A DNA stretch of 64,000 nucleotides from Pelosinus fermentans JBW45 (GTDB lineage Bacteria; Bacillota; Negativicutes; DSM-13327), in contig NZ_CP010978.1 of assembly GCF_000271665.2 (NCBI RefSeq), positions 218,501 to 282,500 of the forward strand, in the 5' to 3' direction. The translations under genes and the position numbers were made by a program. Below the pieces are notes generated by a model. The model was not told the DNA's origin. It searched no databases and was given only the letters and a program-made list of their open reading frames with translations. Positions 25,479 through 34,499 of the stretch are shown one piece after another. Numbering within the stretch: the first letter of the stretch is position 1; every line of letters starts with the position of its first letter.

Positions 25479-25509
25479 TTGACAATGAGAATAATATATT
25501 ATATATTAT
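25479..25509 (+). promoter_or_regulatory. gntR (FCD) promoter with AT palindrome
   Basis: TTGACA (25479-25484), 17-bp spacer, TATATT (25502-25507). ATAATATAT-T-ATATATTAT (25491-25509), a perfect 9-1-9 palindrome, covers the -10. Confidence 0.65.
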
Positions 25510-25549
25510 CGTGTAAATAATGTTATATGTATGGAGGTGTAAAAGAAGA

Positions 25550-26209
25550 ATGTCAATTACTTCGATTACAAAATCAGAAGCTATTTACAATGAAATCAAA
25601 AAAGAAATACTTAATGGAACCCTTAAACCGGGAACTCGTTTGTTGATACAGCACATAGCCAATCAATATGGTGTAAGTGATATTCCTGTACGAGAGGCAT
25701 TGAGGGAACTAACTTCCGAAGGATTTGTTGAAACAACACCACATGTTGGGTCCAGAGTTGCTAGTATGTCTTTAAAAGGAATAGAAGAAATGTTCTTTAT
25801 GCGCGAATTCTTAGAACCGTTAGCAGCCGAACTAGCTGTGGAAAATATTGATGAGCAGACGATAGCGGTATTGGAAAGATATTATTATGAGATGGAAAGT
25901 GCATTAGAAACTGGTGATGTGACAGAATACCGTGATCTTAATAGAGCATTTCATAAATCATTTATTGAGGCCAGTGGAAATGAGCTGCTGACAAAAACAA
26001 TATTTGAATTAATGGAATCTGAGAAAAGAATGCAGATGATATTTCAACTGTTCCCAGAAATAATTGAAACATCTAATACGGAGCACAGCATAATATTACA
26101 ATTTATAAAAGACCGAAATGGCAAGGCGCTGGCAAAAGTGGTATATGATCATAAAAAGAAAGTATTTGACAAGATGCGTCAATATCTACGTTCTCAATTT
26201 AACACTTAA
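25550..26209 (+). CDS. GntR family regulator, FadR/FCD type
   Basis: 219 aa from the ATG with GGAGGT 11 nt upstream. GntR winged helix at residues about 8-70 (SEAIYNEIKKEILNGTLKPG; YGVSDIPVREALRELTSEGFVE) and an all-helical FCD effector domain (about 85-205) with the metal-type His/Asp positions (FHKSFIEASGN). FCD members usually sense carboxylates. It lies upstream of the MmgE/PrpD-to-LDH2 gene series, whose promoter carries similar AT palindromes. Confidence 0.92.
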   Translation: MSITSITKSEAIYNEIKKEILNGTLKPGTRLLIQHIANQYGVSDIPVREALRELTSEGFVETTPHVGSRVASMSLKGIEEMFFMREFLEPLAAELAVENIDEQTIAVLERYYYEMESALETGDVTEYRDLNRAFHKSFIEASGNELLTKTIFELMESEKRMQMIFQLFPEIIETSNTEHSIILQFIKDRNGKALAKVVYDHKKKVFDKMRQYLRSQFNT

Positions 26210-26302
26210 ATAGTAACGATATTGAATATCTATTTAGTCTGGGGTTATAAAGCACAGTTGGCTTTTTAACCTCCATAACAAGAGCGGATGTAAAAAAAGC
26301 TG

Positions 26303-26343
26303 TTGACAGGATTATAATTTCAGGTATATATTATATATAATAT
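26303..26343 (+). promoter_or_regulatory. Promoter of the catabolic cluster with AT palindrome
   Basis: TTGACA (26303-26308) followed at 16-18 bp by TATATA/TATATT. The perfect palindrome ATATTATATATAATAT (26328-26343) overlaps the -10. About 350 bp then separate it from the first gene, without a convincing ORF. Confidence 0.6.
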
Positions 26344-26537
26344 CAGAATATATAATATATTTGAAATATTGATTTTGTTTTAATATTGCTGCTTTAGTGG
26401 TAATAGTCAAGCTTAGTGTGGTTAATCCTATGGATCTTACTAAAATGATGAATGAATCAAAAGCATTTCAAGTTCTTAAATTGGCTGTAGCCTTTCATAT
26501 TGCTATCGTCTTAATAATTTCAAATTGGATTGCCAAC

Positions 26538-26571
26538 TTTCATTATATATTATATATAATATATAATGAAA
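26538..26571. promoter_or_regulatory. Perfect 34-bp AT-rich palindrome
   Basis: TTTCATTATATATTATA and its exact reverse complement, ending TAATGAAA. The 16-bp core ATATTATATATAATAT is identical with the palindrome at 26328-26343. It lies 80 bp before the MmgE/PrpD start. Probably an operator; a transcript hairpin is also possible. Confidence 0.65.
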
Positions 26572-26651
26572 AAGAAATGAGCGTGCGAAGGTTCCATTCG
26601 TTTTTAGCTCAAATAAAAAATATTGAGTATCTAAGGAAATGAGGGGATGAA

Positions 26652-27998
26652 ATGGAAGAAGGAAGGCAGAGCCTTCAGGCTGAAGTGGCTCAATTTATAT
26701 CAGAACTGCAGTATGATAGCTTGCCTGAGGAAATTATTGAAGATGCAAAGTATCGTCTTCTTGATTGGCTGGGAGGTGCATTAGTGGGGGCGCACTATAC
26801 ACCATCTCTTATTGTAACGGAAATGGTAAAGTCAAATGGAGGTATCGCCCAGGCAACGGTATTGAAAGGCGGTTTAAAAGTTCCGCTTTCTCAGGCTGTG
26901 CTAGCCAATGGAATTATCGGGCATGTTGCGGAGGTTGATGATGGACACAGGCTGGCAATTGCCCATCCTGGAGCAGTTACGGTTCCAACTGCACTTGCCA
27001 TAGCAGAAACATATAACAAGACGGGCAAGGAGCTATTAACAGGTATCATTGCGGGGTATGAGGTGTTAATCAGATTGGGTATTGCTGTCAATCCATCTCA
27101 TTATCACATGTGGCATACGACTGGTACATGTGGGACATTTGCTGCTGCTGCTGCTGCTGCGAGTGTACTAAAACTAGATAGAGACAGGGTTCTTATGTCC
27201 CTTGGAATTGCAGGGACAATGGCGGCAGGATCACGAGAAACATTTGGGACACATGCCAAAGCGCTCAATATTGGGCATGCTTGCCAAAGTGGCATTCAAG
27301 CGGCTTTATTGGCAATGAAAGGTTTTACAGGACCTGAAGATATTCTTGGAGGCAAGAAAGGCTTTATTAAGGCAACATCTTCAAATGAGAATAGTAAAAT
27401 CCTTGAACAAATAAATGACAGCAGCTTTTTATCAAGAACAGCGTACTTTAAAGTGTATGCATCCTGTGGACATACCAACTCGCCATTAGATTTAATTTTT
27501 ATGATCCTGCAAGAACATGATTTATTACCGCAATCCATAAGGCAGGTGCAGATAAAGACATACCTTACTGCTGTTGAACTGACGGGACAATTTAAAAACA
27601 GCAATGAAGAAGAAGCAAAGTTTTCATTACCTTATTGTATAGCTGTTGCGTTCTTGTATAAAAGGGTGACACTAGAAGAATTTTCCCTTGATAAACTAAA
27701 TGATCCACTTGTAGCCGAAATAGCAGCAAAAATAAAAATTACAGAGGACCCAGAAGCTACAAGGAAATTTCCAAGAGAACGAAGGGCGAGCATTCGGATT
27801 GAAATGGATAACAACCAAGTCATTGCAAAGGAAATTATTTCATCAAAAGATGCTCCAGACTATGGCGCTGTCGAGGAAAAATTCATATCACTAGCGAGTA
27901 CCTGCTTAGAGCGTCAGAGCGTAGAAACTATTAAGGAGATGATTTTAGGAATTAATAAACTAGATGATTTAAATATGCTAATGAGGCACCTAATGTAA
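26652..27998 (+). CDS. MmgE/PrpD family protein
   Basis: 448 aa. The family includes 2-methylcitrate dehydratase, cis-aconitate decarboxylase and iminodisuccinate epimerase. All-helical N-terminal domain (residues 1-270) with DWLGGALVGAHYTPS and HVAEVDDGHRLAIAHPGAVTVPTALA, then the small C-terminal domain with the ASCGHTNSPLDLIF segment. The neighbouring lyase and DcuC carrier, with no citrate synthase or PrpB, argue against a methylcitrate cycle. An epimerase or dehydratase acting before the lyase is more likely (inference). Confidence 0.85.
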   Translation: MEEGRQSLQAEVAQFISELQYDSLPEEIIEDAKYRLLDWLGGALVGAHYTPSLIVTEMVKSNGGIAQATVLKGGLKVPLSQAVLANGIIGHVAEVDDGHRLAIAHPGAVTVPTALAIAETYNKTGKELLTGIIAGYEVLIRLGIAVNPSHYHMWHTTGTCGTFAAAAAAASVLKLDRDRVLMSLGIAGTMAAGSRETFGTHAKALNIGHACQSGIQAALLAMKGFTGPEDILGGKKGFIKATSSNENSKILEQINDSSFLSRTAYFKVYASCGHTNSPLDLIFMILQEHDLLPQSIRQVQIKTYLTAVELTGQFKNSNEEEAKFSLPYCIAVAFLYKRVTLEEFSLDKLNDPLVAEIAAKIKITEDPEATRKFPRERRASIRIEMDNNQVIAKEIISSKDAPDYGAVEEKFISLASTCLERQSVETIKEMILGINKLDDLNMLMRHLM

Positions 27999-28029
27999 AA
28001 CAATTTTAAATTTAGGAGATGGTTATATA

Positions 28030-29403
28030 ATGGCTTGTCACATGATTGATTCAATTTTGTTTAGCGATAATTATCTGACTGCAAAAATGAGAGAAATTTG
28101 GGATGATAAAGCGATCATTCAAAATTGGCTGGATGCAGAAGCTGCATTGGCAGAAAGTCAGGCAGAACTAGGTATTATTCCAGCTGAAGTTGCTCAGGAG
28201 ATTGTAAAAAAAGCAAGAGTAGAGAACTTGGATCTTGCAGTAGTCAGGCAGGATATTAACAAGATCGGTCATTCTCTTGTTCCAATACTTAGAGAACTGC
28301 AAAGAAAATGTGAAGGGAAAACCGGTGAGTATATTCATTTGGGGGCAACAACTCAAGATATTATTGATGTGGGATTTATAATAGCGGCCAAGAGAGCTTT
28401 TGATGTAATATATGATGATTTATATGAGATTGAAGAAATACTAATTGACTTAGCAGAAAAACATAAAAAGACAATCATGACTGGACGAAGTCACACACAG
28501 CATGCACTGCCGATTACCTTTGGATATAAGGTGGCTATATGGGCAAGTGAAATTCACAGAAATTTGGAACGTATGAAAGAATGTAAGAAAAGGGATTTCG
28601 TGGGACAACTCGGTGGTGCTGTAGGTACCATGGCTGGTTTTGGCGAACATGCTTTTAAATTACAGCAAAAAGTCATGAGTAAATTAGGTCTTATGGTACC
28701 TGATATTACTTGGCATGTTAGTCGAGATAGAGTGGTTTCGCTAGTAAACATGTTGGCCTTAGTTACAGGATCTTTAGGGAAAATTGGAAACGAGATTCTC
28801 AACTTGCAAAAGACGGAGTTATCAGAATTAGCAGAGCCATGGTCAGATGGACTTGTAGGCAGCAGCACAATGCCTCATAAGAGAAACCCTAACGGTGCAG
28901 AGGGAATGGTCAGCATGTCTAAGTTGGTTAAAGGCAACCTTCTTGTGATGCATGAATCTATGATTCAGGAACACGAAAGGGATGGAGCTAGTTGGAAAGT
29001 GGAGTGGGTAGTCATGCCAGAGGCCTTTATTTTCGCTGGATCTGCTATGGCAAAAGCCAAGAAGGTACTAAGTGGTTTAGTGGTAAACAAAGAAAAAATG
29101 GAACAGAATCTCGATATTCTAAAGGGGCTGCTGCTGTCCGAAGCTGCTATGCTTCAATTGGGAGAGAAACTCGGCAAACAAACAGCTCATGAAGTGGTAT
29201 ATGAAATTTCTATGAAGGCGTTTCAGGACCAAGCTTCTTTCAAGCAATATCTTTTAGACGATCCTAGAGTAAATAAATATTTTATGGCTGAAGAACTGGA
29301 CCAAATTTTGGATCCTCACGCCTATACAGGTTTTAGCTGTAAATTTGTGGAGAATGTAGTGGAAAACATTAAGAAAGATCGTGCCGTGAACCTACAACTT
29401 TAA
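28030..29403 (+). CDS. Aspartase/fumarase-superfamily lyase
   Basis: 457 aa, closest in appearance to the adenylosuccinate lyase/CMLE branch. Superfamily signature GSSTMPHKRNP at residues 277-287, GATTQD at 105-110, and GRSHTQHA with His155/His158. The reaction is a beta-elimination giving fumarate or a related enoate, or a cycloisomerisation. It is not likely to be purB: it sits among catabolic genes with a dicarboxylate carrier. Together with MmgE/PrpD it resembles the epimerase-lyase pair used for iminodisuccinate. The substrate is unproven. Confidence 0.85.
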   Translation: MACHMIDSILFSDNYLTAKMREIWDDKAIIQNWLDAEAALAESQAELGIIPAEVAQEIVKKARVENLDLAVVRQDINKIGHSLVPILRELQRKCEGKTGEYIHLGATTQDIIDVGFIIAAKRAFDVIYDDLYEIEEILIDLAEKHKKTIMTGRSHTQHALPITFGYKVAIWASEIHRNLERMKECKKRDFVGQLGGAVGTMAGFGEHAFKLQQKVMSKLGLMVPDITWHVSRDRVVSLVNMLALVTGSLGKIGNEILNLQKTELSELAEPWSDGLVGSSTMPHKRNPNGAEGMVSMSKLVKGNLLVMHESMIQEHERDGASWKVEWVVMPEAFIFAGSAMAKAKKVLSGLVVNKEKMEQNLDILKGLLLSEAAMLQLGEKLGKQTAHEVVYEISMKAFQDQASFKQYLLDDPRVNKYFMAEELDQILDPHAYTGFSCKFVENVVENIKKDRAVNLQL

Positions 29404-29497
29404 TGCCATATATCTTGGCCTGTGTAATGTGTAAATCATTCGTGGCCTATATCGATTTGAACTCCTGCAAATTGAATTGAAAGGTGGGGGAATAAGA

Positions 29498-30865
29498 ATG
29501 TTAGGACTTTCATTGTCTGTGGTGGTAACGGCTTGGGTTGGTTATATGCTATACAAAAGATATAAGCCCCAAGGAGTATTGCTAGCAGCGGGTATTGCTC
29601 TACTGGTATTTGCGGTTATATTTGAGTTAGGAACGATCCTGCCGGCAAAACAATCTACGGGTTTCGTTTGGTTTGACATCTTTGAAGCCGTGAGAAAAAT
29701 GATGAGTGACAGACTGGCGGGATTAGGCTTGACGATCATGTCCATTGGCGGATTTGTAAGGTATATGGAGCAGTGCGGTGCCAATCAAGCATTGGTAGAA
29801 GTATCTGCATACCCTCTCAAGTTAGTACGTTCACCGATGATTGTCATGATGATGGCATATATAATTGGTCAGGTGGTGGACGTGTTTATTCCTAGTCATG
29901 CTGGTCTTGGTCTCTTATTAATGTTGACTTTGTATCCTATTATGATAAAAGCGGGGCTTAGTAAGTTAACTGCTGTTGCTATCATTGCTACCGCGAAATT
30001 CACCGACATTGGTCCAATTTCATCAAATGCGATTCTGGCGGCCCATACTGCTGGTCTGGATCCGGTGACGTATTTCATTAAATATCAGCTTCCTGTTGTT
30101 ATACCATCGATAATAGTGGTTGGTATTGCTCATTATTTCATCCAACCTTGGTGGGATAGACGAGAAGGATATAGTGCAGATTATTCCAAGCCTGTCATTG
30201 AGGAAGCTGCTGCTAGGGAAAAAGTACCGCGTATCTACGCAATTTTGCCGACTTTGCCACTTATATTAGTGATCGTATTCTGTCCCTTGTTCGTTAGTTC
30301 CATTAAAATGAATGTTATCACTGCGATGCTCATTTGTACAATCGTCGCTATGATTTTTGAATTTATTCGTTTGCGAAATATTCGCCCAGTTATGGATAAC
30401 ATTATGACTTTTTTTGATGGGATGGGAAAACAGTTTGTTGTGGTAGTCTCATTAATCATATGCGCGGAAACTTTTGCCATGGGTTTGGTGAAAATTGGTG
30501 CCGTGGATGCTCTGATACAAGGGGCACAAGCAGCTGGCTTTGGCCTGAGATCAATGGTTTTGATAATTAGCATAATCATGGTCGCATGTTCGTTTATTAT
30601 GGGCTCAGGTAACGCTTCTTTCTTTGCTTTCGCTGGCTTGGCTCCTAAAATCGCTGCATATCTAAAGGTTGATCCTGTGTTAATACTACTGCCAATGGAA
30701 ATTACAGCCGGTTTTGGTCGGTGCATATCCCCGATAACCCCCGCAATTGTCGCTATATCTAGCATAGCCGATGTATCACCTTTCCAAGTGGCAAAGCGTT
30801 GTGCAATTCCGGTCATAATTGGACTTATTGCGAATATGATTACTACTTATATCATCTTTTTATAG
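29498..30865 (+). CDS. DcuC-family carboxylate transporter (paralog 2)
   Basis: 455 aa, about 12 TM segments, family segments ILPAKQSTGFVWFDIFE and MGSGNASFFAFAGLAP. The ATG at 29498 follows AGGTGGGGG; a TTG at 29477 extends the frame without reason. It differs from paralogs 1 and 3 in the substrate-region loop (VDVFIPSHAGLGLL). Placed between the lyase and the UxaA-type genes, it probably imports the pathway substrate or exchanges it for a C4 product. Confidence 0.88.
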   Translation: MLGLSLSVVVTAWVGYMLYKRYKPQGVLLAAGIALLVFAVIFELGTILPAKQSTGFVWFDIFEAVRKMMSDRLAGLGLTIMSIGGFVRYMEQCGANQALVEVSAYPLKLVRSPMIVMMMAYIIGQVVDVFIPSHAGLGLLLMLTLYPIMIKAGLSKLTAVAIIATAKFTDIGPISSNAILAAHTAGLDPVTYFIKYQLPVVIPSIIVVGIAHYFIQPWWDRREGYSADYSKPVIEEAAAREKVPRIYAILPTLPLILVIVFCPLFVSSIKMNVITAMLICTIVAMIFEFIRLRNIRPVMDNIMTFFDGMGKQFVVVVSLIICAETFAMGLVKIGAVDALIQGAQAAGFGLRSMVLIISIIMVACSFIMGSGNASFFAFAGLAPKIAAYLKVDPVLILLPMEITAGFGRCISPITPAIVAISSIADVSPFQVAKRCAIPVIIGLIANMITTYIIFL

Positions 30866-30913
30866 GTGATAAAAATTAAAAGTAAAATTTAAAAAGTAAG
30901 GGAGGAAAAAAAG

Positions 30914-31222
30914 ATGGCTATTGATGCAATCGCTCTACATACGACAGATAATGTGGCTACTGCCGTACAGGATCTTAAGGTAGGCCAAGAAGCGGCAGTT
31001 CGACTCAATCACGATATTTGCCATATCATATTGCAGGAGGATATTCCCTATGGACATAAATTTACATTGAAGCCTATTCAGTTGGGAGAAAAAATCTTTA
31101 AATATGGCCAAATCATCGGGCGGGCGACAACAGATATCGGAGTTGGCTATCATGCTCATATACAGAACATTGAAAGTCTTCGTGGACGCGGTGACCTGAA
31201 GACAAAGGAGGATGAATCATGA
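30914..31222 (+). CDS. UxaA-type lyase small subunit (SAF domain; SuyA-like)
   Basis: 102 aa SAF domain: DIPYGHKFTLKPIQLGEKIFKYGQIIGRA, then a HAHIQN segment. In altronate dehydratase this domain is fused to the large part; in (2R)-sulfolactate sulfo-lyase it is a separate SuyA subunit, as here. GGAGG precedes the ATG, and its end overlaps the large-subunit start by 4 nt. Confidence 0.85.
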   Translation: MAIDAIALHTTDNVATAVQDLKVGQEAAVRLNHDICHIILQEDIPYGHKFTLKPIQLGEKIFKYGQIIGRATTDIGVGYHAHIQNIESLRGRGDLKTKEDES

Positions 31223-32379
31223 ATTTTATGGGATATAGACGGAAAAATGGTACCGTAGGTACACGTAATTATGTGGGCATCTTGTCTGCAGTAGTGTGTG
31301 TAAATGAGGTAGTAGAGAATATTGTTCGTCAGGTACAGGGGACAGCCCGCTTCACTCATCATCAAGGGTGCTGCCAGACGATGCTGGATATAGGGATTGT
31401 AAACCGTACACTTACGGCTCTGGGAAAAAACCCTAACCTTCATTCGGTAATACTCATTAGTCTAGGATGTGAAAGTACCAATCTTACTGAAGTAATTGAA
31501 GGCATTAGAACTAGCGGAAAACGAGTAGAACATCTCGTTGTCCAAGAGACCGGTGGTGCGACACGTACTACTGCAGAAGCGATATTATTGGCCCAGGCAA
31601 TGGTTCGTGAGGCATCTCTACAGGAAAGGGAACCCTTCCCAATCAGCGAATTGGTTCTGGGCATGAAATGCGGCAGTTCAGATACTACTTCGGGGTTAGT
31701 GCCTAATCCGGCTATCGGTGTGGCTTCTGATCTCTTGGTGGCTGCTGGTGGCACATCAATTCTGGGTGAAGTGACAGAATTCATTGGCGCTGAACATATC
31801 CTGGCTAATCATGCTGTCAATGAGACAGTGGCACAGGGCATTTTTGAACTGGTAGACCGCATGGAAAAACGTGCCATGGCGGTAGGTGAAGATATTCGAG
31901 GTGGGCAACCTACAGGTGGTAACATTAAGGGGGGGCTTACCACTATTGAAGAAAAGTCCTTAGGGGCTATTGCAAAAGCGGGAACTGCACCGATACAGGC
32001 GGTATATGAATATGGAGGACGGCCTACCGTGAAAGGATTAGTAGTCATGGATTCACCAGGCCGGGAGCCGGAAATTCTTACTGGTCTGGCTGCAGCGGGC
32101 TGTAATGTTATTGTGTTTGCTACAGGCAGAGGAGCTCCACAAGGTTTCCCATTCGTGCCAGTTCTCAAGATCACTGGCAGTCGTACTGCTGTCGAGAAGA
32201 TGAGCGATCATATTGATATGGATCTGAGTGCAGTAATTGATGGTGGAGACACCATTCCTGATGCAGGAGAGCGCATACTAAAAGAACTGGTGCGCATAGG
32301 TTCGGGAACGATGACTAAGGCTGAAATCTTTGGCTATGTTAATTCAATGGACATCTACATGCAAGGGCCTGTTATTTAG
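31219..32379 (+). CDS. UxaA-type lyase large subunit (SuyB-like)
   Basis: 386 aa. Begins GYRRKNGTVGTRNYVGIL, the usual opening of the large domain of altronate/galactarate dehydratases and of SuyB. Conserved Cys positions include CCQTM and LGCES, and MKCGSSDTTSGLVPNPAIG; these enzymes are iron-dependent. Expected chemistry is dehydration of a sugar acid or release of sulfite from sulfolactate. Separate small and large subunits plus a downstream LDH2 dehydrogenase favour a SuyAB-like enzyme, but no residue I can read decides it. Confidence 0.85.
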   Translation: MNFMGYRRKNGTVGTRNYVGILSAVVCVNEVVENIVRQVQGTARFTHHQGCCQTMLDIGIVNRTLTALGKNPNLHSVILISLGCESTNLTEVIEGIRTSGKRVEHLVVQETGGATRTTAEAILLAQAMVREASLQEREPFPISELVLGMKCGSSDTTSGLVPNPAIGVASDLLVAAGGTSILGEVTEFIGAEHILANHAVNETVAQGIFELVDRMEKRAMAVGEDIRGGQPTGGNIKGGLTTIEEKSLGAIAKAGTAPIQAVYEYGGRPTVKGLVVMDSPGREPEILTGLAAAGCNVIVFATGRGAPQGFPFVPVLKITGSRTAVEKMSDHIDMDLSAVIDGGDTIPDAGERILKELVRIGSGTMTKAEIFGYVNSMDIYMQGPVI

Positions 32380-32412
32380 ATTTTAAATTATGACTTAAGC
32401 TAAACACTAATG

Positions 32413-32435
32413 AGCGTCTGAGCATTTCGGACGCT
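32413..32435 (+). terminator. Weak hairpin between lyase and chemoreceptor genes
   Basis: AGCGTCTGA pairs with TCGGACGCT (one wobble), followed only by CTTTC. More likely an attenuator or processing site than a full stop. Confidence 0.4.
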
Positions 32436-32485
32436 TTCAGGCTATCTTAAATATTTACTTATAGTCAGGAGAGGGGAAAGAGATA

Positions 32486-34477
32486 ATGCTAAATCTACAG
32501 ACAATCATTGGCGGTGGTCTTAATTTAAAGAAAAAGCTGATCATTTTTTTTGTATTAATTGCAGCTGTTCCGCTCATTTTGACTACGATGGTTACATCGT
32601 ATCTAAGTCAATCAGCTTTAATTGAATCGGTATATGATGACAATGAAAAAGTAGCCAGATCGCTTTCCGAGGACTTAAATGTCTCGCTGGCATTTAATAT
32701 TGAGTTGCTGCAGGCTATGGCCGATACTGCTGAAATACAATCAATGGACCCGGTCAAACAACTGCCCATTATGAAAAAAATAGAGGAACGATCTAAGGGA
32801 ATTAGTACGATCATCGTTAATGATACTAAGGGCATCCATAAGGTAAGAACCCAAGGTGCCTTGGCTTCGAATTGGGATAGAGAGTATTTTCAAAAAATAC
32901 TTAAAGGGGCAGATTATGCTATCTCTGACATTCAAATAGGCAATAGTACGGGGAAAGCCGCGCTGGTTATTGCTGTACCAATTAAGGATGCACAGAAAAG
33001 TGTAATAGGGGCACTATTAGGAGTCATTGATTTTGACAATTTAACCAGAAATATTCTTGCGACTAAAAGTGGACAGACCGGATATGCTTTCCTCGTGGAT
33101 CGTCAAGGCAAAGTTATTGTTCATCCAGATCAGGCATTGATGAAGGACATGGCTGATGTCAGTCATCTTTCGCCAGTTCAGGAAGCTCTCAGTGGCAAAA
33201 GCGGCACGATATCTTACGATATGCAAGAGGGAAAGATCTTGGCAGGATACAGCAATGTTGTACTGAGTAACTGGGGGGTAGTCGTTCAGCAGCCGATGGA
33301 TGAGGCCATGGCTGGTGCAAGCAAGGTAAAAGTGACAGGCATTATTTTCACGCTGATTGCTATCTTGCTTGCGGTGCTGGTAGGCGTTTTTGTGGCTGGA
33401 GTTATCACCAGGCCTATCAGGGAGCTGGTGGGTGTTACTAGTAAATTGGCGAAAGGTGATTTAACTGCTATAGCTAATGTATCTACCCAAGATGAAATGG
33501 GGCAGTTGTCTTTGGCCTTTAATATGATGGCGAAAGATCTGCAGCAGCTTATTCGCGGGGTAATCAATAATGCAGATCAGGTAGCAGCATCTTCCCAGGA
33601 GCTTTCCTCTACAGCCAATGAAGCTGAGCGGGCTACCAATCAAGTAGCCGTCACTATGACCGATTTTGCCCAAGGATCGCAAAGACAGATGGAAGAGATC
33701 GAAAATACACTGCGGGTAGTTGGTGATTTGACACAAGGATCTAAAGGAGTAGCAGATAAAGCGATGTCGGCGTTTACTTTGTCAGATGATATGGCTAAGG
33801 ATGCAGAGCGTGGCAGAAAAGCAGCCCATAATGCGGTGGAGAAAATAAAAGAGATCAAGGAGGTAACCTCTCTGACGTCAGGAGTGATCACTGGACTAGG
33901 GGAGAAGAGCAAGCAAATTAGGCAAATCGTCGATGTTATCAGCGGTATTGCTGGGCAAACCAATTTATTGGCGCTTAATGCCGCGATTGAAGCAGCCCGT
34001 GCGGGTGAGCAGGGAAGGGGCTTTGCTGTAGTGGCTGAAGAAGTTCGAAAGTTGGCCGAACAATCCCAACGAGCAACGGAACAGATTGCACAGATTGTCG
34101 GAGAGATCATGCAGCAAACCGATAAAGCGATCCAGGCGATGGATAGCGGCAACAACAAGGTTAACGAAGGTGTTGATGTAGTCCAGACAGCGGGGCAGGC
34201 ATTGCAGGATATTATGGAACAGATTAGCAAGAGTGTAAGCATGGTTCGTGACATTAATACTGACAGCAAGCAGCAACTTCAAGGCATGCAGCACATGATC
34301 AGCAGTACCGAGCAGGTAGCGGTGATTGCCAAAGAAGCCAGTGCCGGTGCGCAGACCACGGCTGCAGCTACCGAGGAAGTGACCGCCTCCATGGAGGAAA
34401 TTGCCAGCGCAGCAGAGGCATTGGCTAAGACAGCCAGTGAATTGCAGATGATGGTTTCCAACTTCAAAATTCAGTGA
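32486..34477 (+). CDS. Methyl-accepting chemotaxis protein with Cache domain
   Basis: 663 aa. TM1 at residues about 13-36, periplasmic double-Cache sensor at about 40-280 ([18 protein letters not shown]), TM2 near 285-306, HAMP to about 360, and the signalling domain with the hairpin tip [20 protein letters not shown] followed by the usual [20 protein letters not shown]. Cache domains often bind carboxylates or amino acids. The gene lies inside the catabolic series, so the ligand may be the pathway substrate. Confidence 0.95.
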   Translation: MLNLQTIIGGGLNLKKKLIIFFVLIAAVPLILTTMVTSYLSQSALIESVYDDNEKVARSLSEDLNVSLAFNIELLQAMADTAEIQSMDPVKQLPIMKKIEERSKGISTIIVNDTKGIHKVRTQGALASNWDREYFQKILKGADYAISDIQIGNSTGKAALVIAVPIKDAQKSVIGALLGVIDFDNLTRNILATKSGQTGYAFLVDRQGKVIVHPDQALMKDMADVSHLSPVQEALSGKSGTISYDMQEGKILAGYSNVVLSNWGVVVQQPMDEAMAGASKVKVTGIIFTLIAILLAVLVGVFVAGVITRPIRELVGVTSKLAKGDLTAIANVSTQDEMGQLSLAFNMMAKDLQQLIRGVINNADQVAASSQELSSTANEAERATNQVAVTMTDFAQGSQRQMEEIENTLRVVGDLTQGSKGVADKAMSAFTLSDDMAKDAERGRKAAHNAVEKIKEIKEVTSLTSGVITGLGEKSKQIRQIVDVISGIAGQTNLLALNAAIEAARAGEQGRGFAVVAEEVRKLAEQSQRATEQIAQIVGEIMQQTDKAIQAMDSGNNKVNEGVDVVQTAGQALQDIMEQISKSVSMVRDINTDSKQQLQGMQHMISSTEQVAVIAKEASAGAQTTAAATEEVTASMEEIASAAEALAKTASELQMMVSNFKIQ

Positions 34478-34499
34478 GATTATAAAAGGGGGAAGTACT

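Noticed and set aside
26397-26642. 81-codon ORF before the MmgE/PrpD gene
   Set aside because: It begins with a GTG lacking a ribosome site and reads through the 34-bp AT palindrome, which accounts for its hydrophobic stretch. Regulatory DNA is the better explanation.
26652-27998. Identification of the MmgE/PrpD gene as prpD of the methylcitrate cycle
   Set aside because: No prpB, prpC or acnD neighbour is present; the neighbours are a lyase and a dicarboxylate carrier.
28030-29403. Identification of the lyase as purB (adenylosuccinate lyase)
   Set aside because: The superfamily signature fits, but the gene is embedded in a catabolic cluster and no purine gene adjoins it.
29461-29471. ACTCCTGCAAA before DcuC paralog 2 as a sixth member of the hairpin family
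   Set aside because: Only the left arm is present; no TTGCAGGAGT partner follows.
30235-30816. 193-codon minus-strand ORF
   Set aside because: Antisense shadow of DcuC paralog 2; hydrophobic membrane genes often leave such open frames on the other strand.
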